DNA of 64,000 bases from Ruminococcus sp. UBA3767 (GCA_002371625.1 DFFV01000091.1:1-64000); one strand, 5' to 3'; counted from the stretch's first letter, positions 24,469 to 32,695 are shown. Numbers and translations: made by a program. Notes: generated by a model from the sequence alone, not told the origin.

Positions 24469-24682
24469 CATAAGGCGGCGGCACATCTAAGCCCCTTAAA
24501 CTTACGCCGCCGTTGCGAGATAAACTTTGCGACCCGTCTAAAAGGGCTACCGTTGCCAGCTGTGCGGTAGTCCTTTTCTTTGTAAGCCGAGGTCAGCGGC
24601 AGTTTCCGCCAGATTAGCGCCCCCCTCTCCTTCGGGAGAGGGGCGGGGGGGAGAGGGCAACCGCCGCAGACCTGCGGTATAC

Positions 24683-25438
24683 TTGACAGAGTATCACTTT
24701 TCTGTGAGAACATTAAAAATCGAAAAATACGGCGATCAGATACGCTTAGTAAAAATCAAAGCAAATTCGTTCAAGTGTGCAGAGAAAGAACGAAAAAAGG
24801 CTGACACTCTCGAGGAAATAGAAACACGCTTCGACAACAATTTAGCTCGTGCCAAAGGGCGCATAATCGAGCTGGGCTACTGCAATGAATGGGAATACTT
24901 TGTTACGCTTACGATAAACGGGGAGAAGCGCAACAGGTACAGCCTGCCGCAGTATATTAAAGAGCTTGGCTATTGGATAGGCAATTATAACAAGAAGTTC
25001 GGCTGCAAGCTGAAATATATCCTCGTTCCTGAACAGCATAAAGACGGGGCATACCACTTACACGGGCTTTTTGCTGGTGTATCTCCGGATAGCCTTGTGA
25101 GGAACGAGTACAATTTTTTGGACTGTCCGTATTATGCAAAGTCCTTCGGCTTCATCTCGCTTTCGCCAATTCGTGATAAGGACAAGACCGTATCTTACAT
25201 AACGAAATATGTCACTAAGGCGGTAGGGCAGACGAGCTTGAAAAAAGGAGAACATTTGTTTTATGCTTCGAGGGGTCTTTCAGGAAAGGAAACTGTCTAC
25301 GAGTTGCCCGTCCCCGATGACTTCAAGCTCGATTATGAAAACGAATTTTGCGGTATCTCTTGGCGCAAGCCGAGAGATATTGAAAAAATGATTTTCGATA
25401 TTATCGCAAGCGGCGAACAGCCGCAGAAGGAGAATTGA
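24683..25438 (+). CDS. rep: Rolling-circle replication initiator, HUH endonuclease (Rep)
   Basis: A 251-residue HUH-superfamily protein. Motif 1 is FVTLTING (73-80), the metal-binding HUH motif is His125-Leu-His127 in EQHKDGAYHLHGLF, and the catalytic tyrosine motif is YITKYVTK (Tyr172/Tyr176). Such enzymes nick one strand at an origin hairpin and stay 5'-linked through tyrosine. The likely start is TTG at 24683; no good ribosome site is visible and the frame stays open upstream through a GC-rich hairpin. First gene of a three-gene block. Confidence 0.85.
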   Translation: MTEYHFSVRTLKIEKYGDQIRLVKIKANSFKCAEKERKKADTLEEIETRFDNNLARAKGRIIELGYCNEWEYFVTLTINGEKRNRYSLPQYIKELGYWIGNYNKKFGCKLKYILVPEQHKDGAYHLHGLFAGVSPDSLVRNEYNFLDCPYYAKSFGFISLSPIRDKDKTVSYITKYVTKAVGQTSLKKGEHLFYASRGLSGKETVYELPVPDDFKLDYENEFCGISWRKPRDIEKMIFDIIASGEQPQKEN

Positions 25439-25441
25439 AAA

Positions 25442-25618
25442 ATGGAAAATCAGGAACGGTATGTGAACCCTGAAATTTCGGAAATCGCTGTCAGCATATC
25501 GCAAGGGGACGAACCTATAACACGGGTAGACTATGCGAGAGCGCTTTCTAACCTCGGCATAGAGGGAGACAGGGAACACGAGTTAACATTTTCAGGACTG
25601 TGGAGTGATGAGCCGTGA
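25442..25618 (+). CDS. Small acidic protein of the element (58 aa)
   Basis: ATG at 25442 follows GAAGGAGA, three bases after the rep stop. Its TGA overlaps the GTG start of the recombinase gene (GTGA). The 58 residues are soluble and acidic (EIAVSISQGDEPITRVDYARALSNLGIEGDREHEL). Tight coupling on both sides argues that it is real. It could be a recombination directionality or accessory factor, but no family is recognised. Confidence 0.65.
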   Translation: MENQERYVNPEISEIAVSISQGDEPITRVDYARALSNLGIEGDREHELTFSGLWSDEP

Positions 25619-26145
25619 GCCGCTCTCGCTGGGTCTGCCGTGAGGATATGGAACATATACTGGCGGCTTGTACTTGGGAAAATGAGCTGGCGCTCAGGGT
25701 CTCGATGTCCTATGGTCTGCGCATTGGTGACGTTCTGAGAATGCCCTCAACAGTGTTGAAAACGGGGCGCTGGTCATTCCGTGAGGAAAAGACGGGCAAG
25801 CGCCGCCGTGTGACCCTCTCAAAAGCCCTCTGTAGATACCTCGTAGGTATCAGCGGCAAAGTATATGTATTCGAGCATCGCACCGACTGGCACAAGCACA
25901 GAACACGGCAAGCCGTGTTCAAGGATATAAAGAGAGCCGCAAGGCTCTTCCGCATAGAAGGCGTGTCACCGCACACCGCAAGAAAGATATACGGCGTTGA
26001 GCAGTACAGGCTTTCGGGCGGTAATATGAAAAAAGTCCAAAAGCTCCTTAACCACTCTGATGAAGCGGTGACTGCCTTGTACGCACTCGCCGACCAGCTG
26101 ACCAAAGCAAGGCGGCGAGGGAGAGGGCGAGCGGAAGGCGGCTGA
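25615..26145 (+). CDS. Short tyrosine recombinase (catalytic domain only)
   Basis: A 176-residue phage-integrase-family protein. The full catalytic set is visible: Arg36 (YGLRIGD), Lys59 (REEKTGKRRR), His120-x-x-Arg123 (SPHTARKIYG), His147 (LLNHSDEAV) and Tyr156 (TALYALAD). The usual N-terminal SAM-like core-binding domain of about 100 residues is absent, so it may need a partner, perhaps the host Xer proteins or the upstream 58-aa protein. It starts with GTG overlapping the previous stop and has a basic RARRRGRGR-type tail. Confidence 0.85.
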   Translation: MSRSRWVCREDMEHILAACTWENELALRVSMSYGLRIGDVLRMPSTVLKTGRWSFREEKTGKRRRVTLSKALCRYLVGISGKVYVFEHRTDWHKHRTRQAVFKDIKRAARLFRIEGVSPHTARKIYGVEQYRLSGGNMKKVQKLLNHSDEAVTALYALADQLTKARRRGRGRAEGG

Positions 26146-26392
26146 TAATCGCAGGAGCGAGTGCTGAGCTTCCGAGCAAGCGGAAGCGAAGCACCGCCCG
26201 AGCGCCGCCGCCGATAAGTTTTGACAAAGTTTCACGCAGTTATCACAAAACTATCACAAACTCTTGTTAAGCTGGCTATGCTATGACGGCGGAAAGGGGG
26301 CAACTCGAAAGAGACCCCCTTTCACTATAATGGGAGCGCCACAAGTAGCACAGCTGGCAACGGGCACAAGCCCTTTTTTTATAATAAGCAAA
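26146..26392 (+). other. Structured right non-coding end of the element
   Basis: No gene. Contains a compound hairpin (GTGCT...GCTTCCG / CGGAAGC...AGCAC, 26161-26194) and a GAAAGGGGG / CCCCCTTTC hairpin (26292-26323). GCACAGCTGGCAACGG (26348-26363) is an exact inverted copy of 24550-24565. A terminator follows at 26362-26380. Confidence 0.5.
26362..26380 (+). terminator. Terminator at right end of element
   Basis: GGGC-ACAA-GCCC followed by seven T residues. Confidence 0.7.
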
Positions 26393-26420
26393 GTTTCACT
26401 AAATAGAAATTTAGTGAAAC
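26393..26420 (+). other. Right Xer-like recombination site (perfect palindrome 11-6-11)
   Basis: Arms GTTTCACTAAA and TTTAGTGAAAC are exact inverted repeats around TAGAAA. The size (28 bp) and 11-6-11 design equal those of dif/Xer sites. Confidence 0.55.
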
Positions 26421-26534
26421 TAAGAGGAGGGGTTAATATAGAGTAATAGCTCTATATGACGCAGTCTTGAATATATGTCTCTGTTTTCAGCGAATTCATC
26501 GCTCTGAATATCGCATCATAGCGGCTTACAAAAC

Positions 26535-26567
26535 AACGGCACATTACCTAAATAATAATGTGCCGTT
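26535..26567 (-). terminator. guaA terminator (minus strand)
   Basis: AACGGCACATTA / TAATGTGCCGTT 12-bp stem. On the minus strand it is followed by GTTTTG. The 110 bp between it and the mobile element hold only a small ATATAGAG / CTCTATAT hairpin (26436-26457). Confidence 0.7.
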
Positions 26568-26581
26568 TCATTCATCTTAAA

Positions 26582-27562
26582 TTATTCCCACTCGATAGTT
26601 GCGCTTGGCTTTGGTGTAAGATCATAAAGAACTCTGTTTACATTCTCGACTTCATGTGTGATCCTATCGGTTATATGCTCAAGCAATTCAAACGGTACGT
26701 TTTCTACAGTTGCTGTCATAGCGTCCTTTGTGTTGACAGCTCTGATTATTACGGGATAAGCAAAGGTTCTTTTTCCTTCCTTAACTCCAACAGATCTGAA
26801 ATCAGGTACTGCGGTGAAATACTGCCAAACCTTGCCCTCAAGTCCGTTCTTTGCAAATTCTTCTCTGAGTATTGCATCACTTTCACGTACAGCCTCAAGT
26901 CTGTCTCTGGTAATAGCTCCAAGGCACCTTACGCCAAGTCCGGGTCCCGGGAACGGCTGACGATATACCATATTATCAGGTAATCCGAGTGCTTTACCTA
27001 CAACACGGACTTCATCCTTAAACAGCAGTTTTATAGGCTCTACAAGCTCAAATTTCATATCCTCAGGCAGACCGCCAACGTTATGATGCGCTTTAACTCC
27101 GTCGCTTTCAAGGATATCTGGATAAATCGTTCCTTGTGCAAGGAATTCAATTCCATCCAGTTTACGTGCTTCTTCCTCAAATACACGTATAAACTCAGCT
27201 CCTATAATTTTCCTTTTATTCTCAGGCTCAGCAACGCCAGCAAGTTTATCAAGGAATCTATCCACTGCATCTACATAAACGAGGTTTGCATTCATCTGGT
27301 CACGGAAAACAGAAACGACCTGTTCAGGCTCCCCTTTTCTGAGCAAGCCATGGTTTACATGCACACAAACGAGCTGTTTTCCGACTGCTTTAATAAGAAG
27401 TGCGGCAACAACGGAGCTATCAACTCCGCCCGAGAGTGCAAGAAGCACCTTTTTATCGCCTATCTGCGCCTGAAGTTCCTTTACCTGCTCATCAATAAAC
27501 GCCTGAGCAAGCTCGTTGGTAGTTATTCTTTCCATGTTTTCCGGTCTTACATTTGAACTCAT
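26582..27562 (-). CDS. guaA: GMP synthase, ATP-pyrophosphatase (synthetase) subunit/domain only
   Basis: A 326-residue protein that adenylates XMP and transfers ammonia to make GMP. The PP-loop [17 protein letters not shown] is near residue 40, with [37 protein letters not shown] and the dimerisation tail ending KPSATIEWE. The roughly 190-residue N-terminal class I glutaminase domain of the usual bacterial enzyme is missing. The protein must use free ammonia or a separate glutaminase. The start at 27562 follows GGAGGAG. Transcribed divergently from the XerC-like gene. Confidence 0.93.
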   Translation of the reverse strand: MSSNVRPENMERITTNELAQAFIDEQVKELQAQIGDKKVLLALSGGVDSSVVAALLIKAVGKQLVCVHVNHGLLRKGEPEQVVSVFRDQMNANLVYVDAVDRFLDKLAGVAEPENKRKIIGAEFIRVFEEEARKLDGIEFLAQGTIYPDILESDGVKAHHNVGGLPEDMKFELVEPIKLLFKDEVRVVGKALGLPDNMVYRQPFPGPGLGVRCLGAITRDRLEAVRESDAILREEFAKNGLEGKVWQYFTAVPDFRSVGVKEGKRTFAYPVIIRAVNTKDAMTATVENVPFELLEHITDRITHEVENVNRVLYDLTPKPSATIEWE

Positions 27563-27631
27563 GATAAACACTCCTCCACTTATATGATTTTTGACAACCG
27601 AACAGGATAACATATCCTAAATTATATAAGA

Positions 27632-27660
27632 ATTATACCATATTACAACTTTGCTGTCAA
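27632..27660 (-). promoter_or_regulatory. Sigma-A promoter of guaA
   Basis: On the minus strand TTGACA, 17-bp spacer, TATAAT. Its -35 faces the -35 of the divergent promoter; the two GCTGTCAA / TTGACAGC octamers form an inverted repeat across 27653-27686. Confidence 0.85.
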
Positions 27661-27678
27661 TGAACACAACTAAAAATC

Positions 27679-27707
27679 TTGACAGCAAAACAAAACTGCA
27701 TTATAAT
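27679..27707 (+). promoter_or_regulatory. Sigma-A promoter of the XerC-like gene
   Basis: TTGACA (27679-27684), 17-bp spacer, TATAAT (27702-27707): perfect consensus. Confidence 0.88.
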
Positions 27708-27739
27708 TATATTAGCTGATAACTGAAAGGAGCGGTATG

Positions 27740-28708
27740 ATGAAAGAAGAATATCTTGATGACTGCCCTTACTATTTAAGCGATTTCCTGACATATCTGA
27801 AGGTCGTAAAAGACAGAGGAGAAAGAACGGTAGAGGCATACTACATTGACCTGAGAACGTTTTTAAGATACCTACATATAAAGCACAAAGCCGCCAAGAA
27901 CGATGATTTTTCAAGTATATCTATTGCTGACACGCCGCTGGAATGGGTGGAGAGCTTCAGCTTGAATGATGCTTATGTTTATCTTGGATATCTTTCTCAG
28001 CAGCGCAGCAATTCGGTCAACACAAGAGCAAGAAAATGCTCGGCGCTGAAACAGTTTTATTCTTATCTTCAAAAAAAAGCTGCGCTAATCAAAAATGATC
28101 CGATGAGAGATCTTGAACTGCCAAGGATTAAACAGGCTCTGCCTAAATATCTCACGGTAGATCAGAGTATCCAGCTTCTAAAAAACGTAGATTCAAAACA
28201 CAAGCAGCGTGATTATTGTATGCTGGTTTTGTTCCTTACCTGCGGAATGCGACTCAGCGAGCTTGTAGGGCTTGATCTTAAAGATTACAGCAAGGAAAAC
28301 AGAACGCTCAGGCTATTTGGTAAAGGCAGAAAGGAACGTATTGTTTATCTCAATGATACCTGCATTTCTGCACTTGATGACTACATTAACAATTACAGGC
28401 CAAATGTTGAAGAAAGTGCTATTTTCCTTTCAGCCAATAAAACAAGGATAAACAAGCGCAGAGTTCAGCAGATAGTTGAGGAACAGCTCAAGCAAGCGGG
28501 ACTTGCCAATCTCGGCATAACCACGCACAAGCTGAGACATTCAGCAGCGACAATGATGTACAAAAACGGCGTTGATACGCTGGTTTTAAAGGAAGTACTT
28601 GGACACAAAAGTATTTCTACGACCGAGATCTACACTCACATTTCAAATACCGAGCTGCAAAAAGCCGCAGAAGCTTCGCCGCTTGGTGATCTGGATAATA
28701 AGAAATAA
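27740..28708 (+). CDS. xerC: XerC/XerD-like tyrosine recombinase
   Basis: A 322-residue recombinase with an N-terminal SAM-like core-binding domain (YLSDFLTYLKVVKDRGERTVEAYYIDLRTF) and a C-terminal catalytic domain. Catalytic residues are seen in CGMRLSEL (Arg), GKGRKER (Lys), THKLRHS (His-x-x-Arg), LGHKSI (His) and TEIYTH (Tyr). Length and motifs fit Xer proteins that resolve chromosome dimers at dif. ATG at 27737 is three bases upstream and also possible; 27740 is better spaced from AAAGGAG. It lies 1.3 kb from the Xer-like sites of the mobile element. Confidence 0.9.
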   Translation: MKEEYLDDCPYYLSDFLTYLKVVKDRGERTVEAYYIDLRTFLRYLHIKHKAAKNDDFSSISIADTPLEWVESFSLNDAYVYLGYLSQQRSNSVNTRARKCSALKQFYSYLQKKAALIKNDPMRDLELPRIKQALPKYLTVDQSIQLLKNVDSKHKQRDYCMLVLFLTCGMRLSELVGLDLKDYSKENRTLRLFGKGRKERIVYLNDTCISALDDYINNYRPNVEESAIFLSANKTRINKRRVQQIVEEQLKQAGLANLGITTHKLRHSAATMMYKNGVDTLVLKEVLGHKSISTTEIYTHISNTELQKAAEASPLGDLDNKK

Positions 28709-28742
28709 AAAGCAGATGATATAACGTCATCTGCTTTTGTTT
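28708..28742. terminator. Bidirectional terminator between xerC and U32 gene
   Basis: AAAAGCAGATGA / TCATCTGCTTTT stem with T runs on both strands, lying between convergent genes. Confidence 0.85.
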
Positions 28743-29959
28743 TACTTTTTCATTCTTATTATCGAATTCTTCGGAACAACCATATCCGAGCCGATAGAGA
28801 GCTTCATCATTGCGTGATTTGCAGTTTCTATCTCGTTACCGAATTCATCAAAGATATGCTCTGCAACTAACGGGATAGGCTCGCCCTGAGTTGTAAGTAT
28901 CTCAAGCTCGTCTCCCCTGTTGAATTTGTTCCTTTGCTGTGCATATATTCTTCCGCCGCTGCAGCCCTCAACAACGGCTACAACATCATATTCCCTGATA
29001 TAACCGCCGTTTTCATAATACTGGCTCTCCTTTGGATGCCCGAAATAAAAGCCTGTGCAATATGCACGGTGGCTTACTTTGAACACCTCATCCTTGAGCC
29101 ACTGCGGCAGGCTGAAATTGTCGGGATCGGCTTTGTAAATATCCATTGCCTTGCGGTAGGCATTTGTAACGACCGAAACGTAATATGATGATTTAGCTCT
29201 TCCCTCGATCTTAAAGCTGTTGATACCTGCTTTTGCAAGTTTATCGATATGCTCTATAAGACACATATCCTTAGCATTGAGGATATAAGTTACGCTGTCG
29301 TCTTCAAAAACCGGATAGAACTCATTTGTGCGCTTTTCTTCCATAAGGTGATAGCCCCAGCGGCATGGCTGAGCACACTCTCCCCTGTTGGCATCACGGT
29401 TCACGATGTACTGTGAAAGCAGGCATCTGCCCGAAAAGCTGACGCACATAGCTCCGTGCACAAAGCACTCGATATCAAGATCGCTCGGAGTTTTTGCTCT
29501 GATCTCGGCAATTTCTTCAAGTGATAATTCTCTTGCAAGAACCACCCTTTTAGCGCCCATGTTATAGAACTCATTTGCGGTAGCGTAGTTTACGATACCT
29601 GCCTGAGTGGAAACGTGCAGCTCCATATCAGGCGCAAACCTTTTCACCATTGCAAATACGCCGATATCGTTGACGATAAGCGCATCAACACCAGCATCAA
29701 CTGCGCCTTTCACAAAGCCTTCGAGCTTTGGTATCTCAAAGTTTCTTGGCAGCGTGTTGCAGGTAAGATACAGCTTTTTGCCTCTTTCGTGTGTGATAGT
29801 GCACGCTTGTGCGAGAGTGTCATCATCAAAATTAGCAGAAGCTGCTCTCATACCAAAGCAGGTGCCGCCAAGGTAGACGGCATCTGCTCCGAAATCAAGT
29901 GCTGCATATAATCTTTCCATATCACCTACAGGTGAAAGGATCTCTAACAAATCTGACAT
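28742..29959 (-). CDS. U32 family protein, tRNA hydroxylation TrhP/YrrO-like
   Basis: A 405-residue 'peptidase U32' protein. Family marks are the N-terminal ILSPVGDMERLYAALDFGADAVYLGG, the signature ECFVHGAMCVSFSGRCLLSQY with Cys residues, and ECAQPCRWGY. U32 proteins such as YrrN/YrrO of B. subtilis and TrhP of E. coli support prephenate-dependent hydroxylation of tRNA uridine 34. Position next to mltG echoes the yrrL-yrrO order in Bacillus. Last gene of the thyX-led operon; ribosome site GAGGTAA. Confidence 0.88.
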   Translation of the reverse strand: MSDLLEILSPVGDMERLYAALDFGADAVYLGGTCFGMRAASANFDDDTLAQACTITHERGKKLYLTCNTLPRNFEIPKLEGFVKGAVDAGVDALIVNDIGVFAMVKRFAPDMELHVSTQAGIVNYATANEFYNMGAKRVVLARELSLEEIAEIRAKTPSDLDIECFVHGAMCVSFSGRCLLSQYIVNRDANRGECAQPCRWGYHLMEEKRTNEFYPVFEDDSVTYILNAKDMCLIEHIDKLAKAGINSFKIEGRAKSSYYVSVVTNAYRKAMDIYKADPDNFSLPQWLKDEVFKVSHRAYCTGFYFGHPKESQYYENGGYIREYDVVAVVEGCSGGRIYAQQRNKFNRGDELEILTTQGEPIPLVAEHIFDEFGNEIETANHAMMKLSIGSDMVVPKNSIIRMKK

Positions 29960-29974
29960 TATATTACCTCATTA

Positions 29975-31543
29975 TCAGGCAAGTCCTGCCTTTTTAAGAT
30001 TTGCATTATGCTCATCAAGTGTTTTAGCAAAGAATGTTTCACCCGTTGAGAGATTGTTACAGAAGTAATAGTAATCGCTCTTTGCAGGGTTTAGAACTGC
30101 TTTGATAGCGGCAAGTCCCGGGTTGCAGATCGGGCTTGCAGGCAGTCCCTTGCAGGTATAGGTATCATAAACGCTAGTATAGAAATCGACCGATGTCTGA
30201 TCTATAGCCTTGGTTTTGATGACCTTATCAATATATCTTGTAGTTGTATCAGACTGCAGGCTTGGGTAGGTTGCCGGATCGTTCATTCTGTTTACAAAGA
30301 CAGAGGCAACCATTGGCATCTCAGATTCCTTGCCGGCTTCCATCTGCACGATCGAAGCAAGTGTGATTATCTGATTGAGCGAGAGCTTATTTTCCCTTAT
30401 CTGACGCATGATATCAGCATTAAGTTCATTCTGGAAATGCTCACGAACTATCTTGGTAACATTATAAGCTGTATCGTCAACATAGAAGTTATAGGTATCC
30501 GGGAAGAAATAGCCTTCCATTTTATAGAATGCGTCCTTGCTTACGCCAAGATCCTTTTCAAAGTCAAATCCCTGGTCCTTATTGAATTCAAACAGGAAGT
30601 CGTCCGCTTTGCAGACCTTATTCTTTTCAAGCAGGTTTGCAACATCGAGCAGGTTCATTCCCTCTGTGATGGTCACGTTGACGGTTTTCAGCTTTTTACG
30701 CATCGTAGAGAGCTTTTCAATAACATCGGCATATCCCATTGACGGCTGAAGAGTGATATCGCCGGGGAAAATAGTCTCAGGCTTTTCTATCTTCAACGCA
30801 AGCAGGAACAGCGTTTTGTTATTGATTATGCCATTTTCATAAAGCAGGTCGGCAACATTCTCGTTAGTTGAGCCTTCGGGAATATTGAATATAACGTCAT
30901 TATCGGGCTTTCCAATACCGTAATACTCAGTAGCAACTGAAATTGCAGTTACAGCAAGCACTATTGAAACTGTGAGGATTATACAGGTAAGTATTATACC
31001 TCCGAAAATAGTACCGTTGAACCTGCTCTGCTTGACCTTTGCCTTTTTCCTCTTAGCAGGTCTTCTGCGTCTTGAATATGATGTACGGCTTCTTCTTGCA
31101 CCGCTTTTTGGCATTACCATTGTAGGTGCATTGTCAAGCTCCTCATCATCCTCGTCGTAGATAACATCGTCATCCTGCTCATCGTCGGTGTCATCGTATT
31201 CATCATCTGATGCTTCATCAGCATCTTCAGTTTCGGATACTTCCTCAGAAAGAATCTCCTCATCTTCTTCAGGCATTTCCGTTTCGTCACTTTCCTGCAA
31301 AGGCTCATCTTCCGGAACGATGTCCTCATCCTCTGCAGTTATAACAGCTCCGCCAAGCAGTTTCTCAGCAGCAAGCTCGTTATGTACATCAGCCTCATCG
31401 CTCACGGTATCTTTTTCTTTGTTTTCAATAAGATCCTCGAGCTTCATATTCTTTTCGACTGATGCAGTTTGCTTGTCTGAAGATTCTTTTTCAGCATTTT
31501 CTTTTGCTATGATCTCTTCAAGACTAAGCTCTTTGTTATCCAT
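29975..31543 (-). CDS. mltG: Endolytic murein transglycosylase MltG
   Basis: A 522-residue inner-membrane enzyme that cuts nascent glycan strands. Residues 1-140 form an unusually long, very acidic cytoplasmic tail (runs of Glu/Asp), residues 150-172 are Arg/Lys-rich, a transmembrane helix lies at 177-203, and a YceG domain follows. The catalytic Glu is likely Glu402 in ASIVQMEAG, followed by VASVFVNRM and LPASPICNPG. The acidic tail is far longer than in E. coli MltG and may bind cell-division partners. Ribosome site AGGAAGA. Confidence 0.92.
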   Translation of the reverse strand: MDNKELSLEEIIAKENAEKESSDKQTASVEKNMKLEDLIENKEKDTVSDEADVHNELAAEKLLGGAVITAEDEDIVPEDEPLQESDETEMPEEDEEILSEEVSETEDADEASDDEYDDTDDEQDDDVIYDEDDEELDNAPTMVMPKSGARRSRTSYSRRRRPAKRKKAKVKQSRFNGTIFGGIILTCIILTVSIVLAVTAISVATEYYGIGKPDNDVIFNIPEGSTNENVADLLYENGIINNKTLFLLALKIEKPETIFPGDITLQPSMGYADVIEKLSTMRKKLKTVNVTITEGMNLLDVANLLEKNKVCKADDFLFEFNKDQGFDFEKDLGVSKDAFYKMEGYFFPDTYNFYVDDTAYNVTKIVREHFQNELNADIMRQIRENKLSLNQIITLASIVQMEAGKESEMPMVASVFVNRMNDPATYPSLQSDTTTRYIDKVIKTKAIDQTSVDFYTSVYDTYTCKGLPASPICNPGLAAIKAVLNPAKSDYYYFCNNLSTGETFFAKTLDEHNANLKKAGLA

Positions 31544-31556
31544 ATTACTCTTCCTT

Positions 31557-32129
31557 TCACTGACCGAACGAAATAATTCTTTGTTCGGTTATAAGGTGAT
31601 CGACACATTTATCAAATTCTTCGGTCGGCAGGCTTTCTTTTACAAAGCTGTCATAACAGATACCTATCGCTGTTCCTGCGAAATCTGACAGGAACCTGTC
31701 GTAAAAGCCTTTTCCAAAGCCTAACCTATGACCGTTGTTATCAAACGAAAGTCCCGGAACGACACAAAGCGAATCAGCTGAAAAGCTATTTGTTGCGCCG
31801 TTTGAAGTATTGGGTTCAAGTATACCGTATTTGCCTTTTTTTAGATCATCAAGGCTGGTTATACGATAAAACTCCATTATATTTGTATCTCCAAAGCACT
31901 TGGGACAATAAACTTGCTTTTCACCGAGTGCGTGAGATATTATCTTGATCGTATCGACTTCAATATCAAAAGAAACATATATCAGCAGTTCCCTGCAAGC
32001 CCTATAATACTCACTTTGAAGCAGCTTTTCGGATATGCTGTTATCCCAGATCGCTTTCTTATCCTTTGGGATAATGCTTCTTTCATGTTTGAGCAATGCT
32101 CTAAGCTCTTTTTTTGCACTTACCTGCAT
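31557..32129 (-). CDS. fthC: 5-formyltetrahydrofolate cyclo-ligase
   Basis: A 190-residue enzyme converting 5-formyl-THF to 5,10-methenyl-THF with ATP. Motifs: the N-terminal KKELRALLKHER, VVPGLSFDNNGHRLGFGKGFYDRFL (ATP-binding GxGKGFYDR) and the C-terminal PTEEFDKCVDHLITEQRI. It overlaps the DJ-1 gene by 10 bp and sits with thyX, so the operon touches folate metabolism twice. Confidence 0.93.
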   Translation of the reverse strand: MQVSAKKELRALLKHERSIIPKDKKAIWDNSISEKLLQSEYYRACRELLIYVSFDIEVDTIKIISHALGEKQVYCPKCFGDTNIMEFYRITSLDDLKKGKYGILEPNTSNGATNSFSADSLCVVPGLSFDNNGHRLGFGKGFYDRFLSDFAGTAIGICYDSFVKESLPTEEFDKCVDHLITEQRIISFGQ

Positions 32130-32662
32130 TGCATTCCTGCTCTGATATTATCAGAGGTCTCCTTTGAAGTGATCATCTCAGCGAGCTTAAGACCAAACTC
32201 AATGCTCGCACCTGCGCCCTTTGCGGTTATTATCTTACCATCAGCGACCACAAGATCATCAAGCACCTGTGCACCTTCAAGATCCTTAGTGAAAGACGGG
32301 AAGCTGGTTGCTTTTTTACCTTTGAGCAAGCCCTTGTGTCCAAGTATCGAAGGAGCGGCGCAGATAGCTGCGATATATTTGCCGTTTTCAGCACAATGAT
32401 CAACTGCTTTCTGAACGAACTCACTTGCTTCAAGATTAAGTGTTCCCGGCATTCCTCCCGGAAGAACGATCATTTCAAGCTCATCATCAAGCTGTATCTG
32501 ATCCTCGGTAATATCAGGCCTTACGGTCACTCCATGCGAGCTAACTATCTCGCTTGCGCCGACTGCAACTGTTTTCACGTCACATTTTGCACGTCTGAGT
32601 ATATCGGTAGGAGCGAGCGCTTCCATCTCTTCAAATCCGTTTGCAAGAAATATATAGATCAT
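32120..32662 (-). CDS. DJ-1/PfpI family protein (YajL-like)
   Basis: A 180-residue flavodoxin-like protein: IFLANGFEEMEALAPTDILRRA, VLPGGMPGTLNL and the nucleophile elbow AAICAAPSILG with the conserved Cys. The end VIITAKG(A)GASIEFGLKL is typical of DJ-1/YajL. Members have been reported as glyoxalases, deglycases or chaperones; the true activity is debated. Ribosome site GGAGGT; 33 bp after thyX, overlapping the cyclo-ligase gene. Confidence 0.9.
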   Translation of the reverse strand: MIYIFLANGFEEMEALAPTDILRRAKCDVKTVAVGASEIVSSHGVTVRPDITEDQIQLDDELEMIVLPGGMPGTLNLEASEFVQKAVDHCAENGKYIAAICAAPSILGHKGLLKGKKATSFPSFTKDLEGAQVLDDLVVADGKIITAKGAGASIEFGLKLAEMITSKETSDNIRAGMQCR

Positions 32663-32695
32663 CTATCTGACCTCCAAACAATCATTTTGAACGAT

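Larger units (their letters stand above)
24385..24682 (+). other. Structured left non-coding end of the element (candidate origin)
   Basis: About 300 bp without a gene. It holds Xer-like sites at 24389-24416 and 24441-24468, a GGCGGCG / CGCCGCC hairpin (24474-24511), a 12-bp stem AAAGGGCTACCG / CGGTAGTCCTTT (24541-24577, one G-T), and CCCCTCTCC-TTCG-GGAGAGGGG (24622-24643), a UUCG-capped stem. Such nested hairpins are typical of double- or single-strand origins of rolling-circle replicons. Confidence 0.5.
24385..26406 (+). mobile_element. Minimal integrated element: HUH Rep + 58-aa protein + tyrosine recombinase
   Basis: About 2.0 kb bounded by an exact 18-bp direct repeat (CAAAGTTTCACTAAATAG at 24385-24402 and 26389-26406). 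It encodes only replication and recombination functions and has highly structured non-coding flanks. Its coding style (GC-rich, dense hairpins) differs from the neighbouring AT-rich intergenic DNA. It resembles an integrative rolling-circle replicon. No relaxase other than the HUH Rep, and no cargo, was seen. Confidence 0.65.

Noticed and set aside
24600-24660. GC-rich CCCTCTCC/GGAGAGGG hairpin as a transcription terminator
   Set aside because: No T run on either side; more likely part of an origin or dispersed repeat.
24683-26145. The mobile element as a transposase-type insertion sequence
   Set aside because: No DDE or IS200 TnpA motif; the HUH protein has replication-type motifs and the second enzyme is a tyrosine recombinase.
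31188-31688. A Ser-rich 166-codon plus-strand frame opposite mltG
   Set aside because: It is the complement of the acidic Glu/Asp tail of MltG, which reads as poly-Ser.
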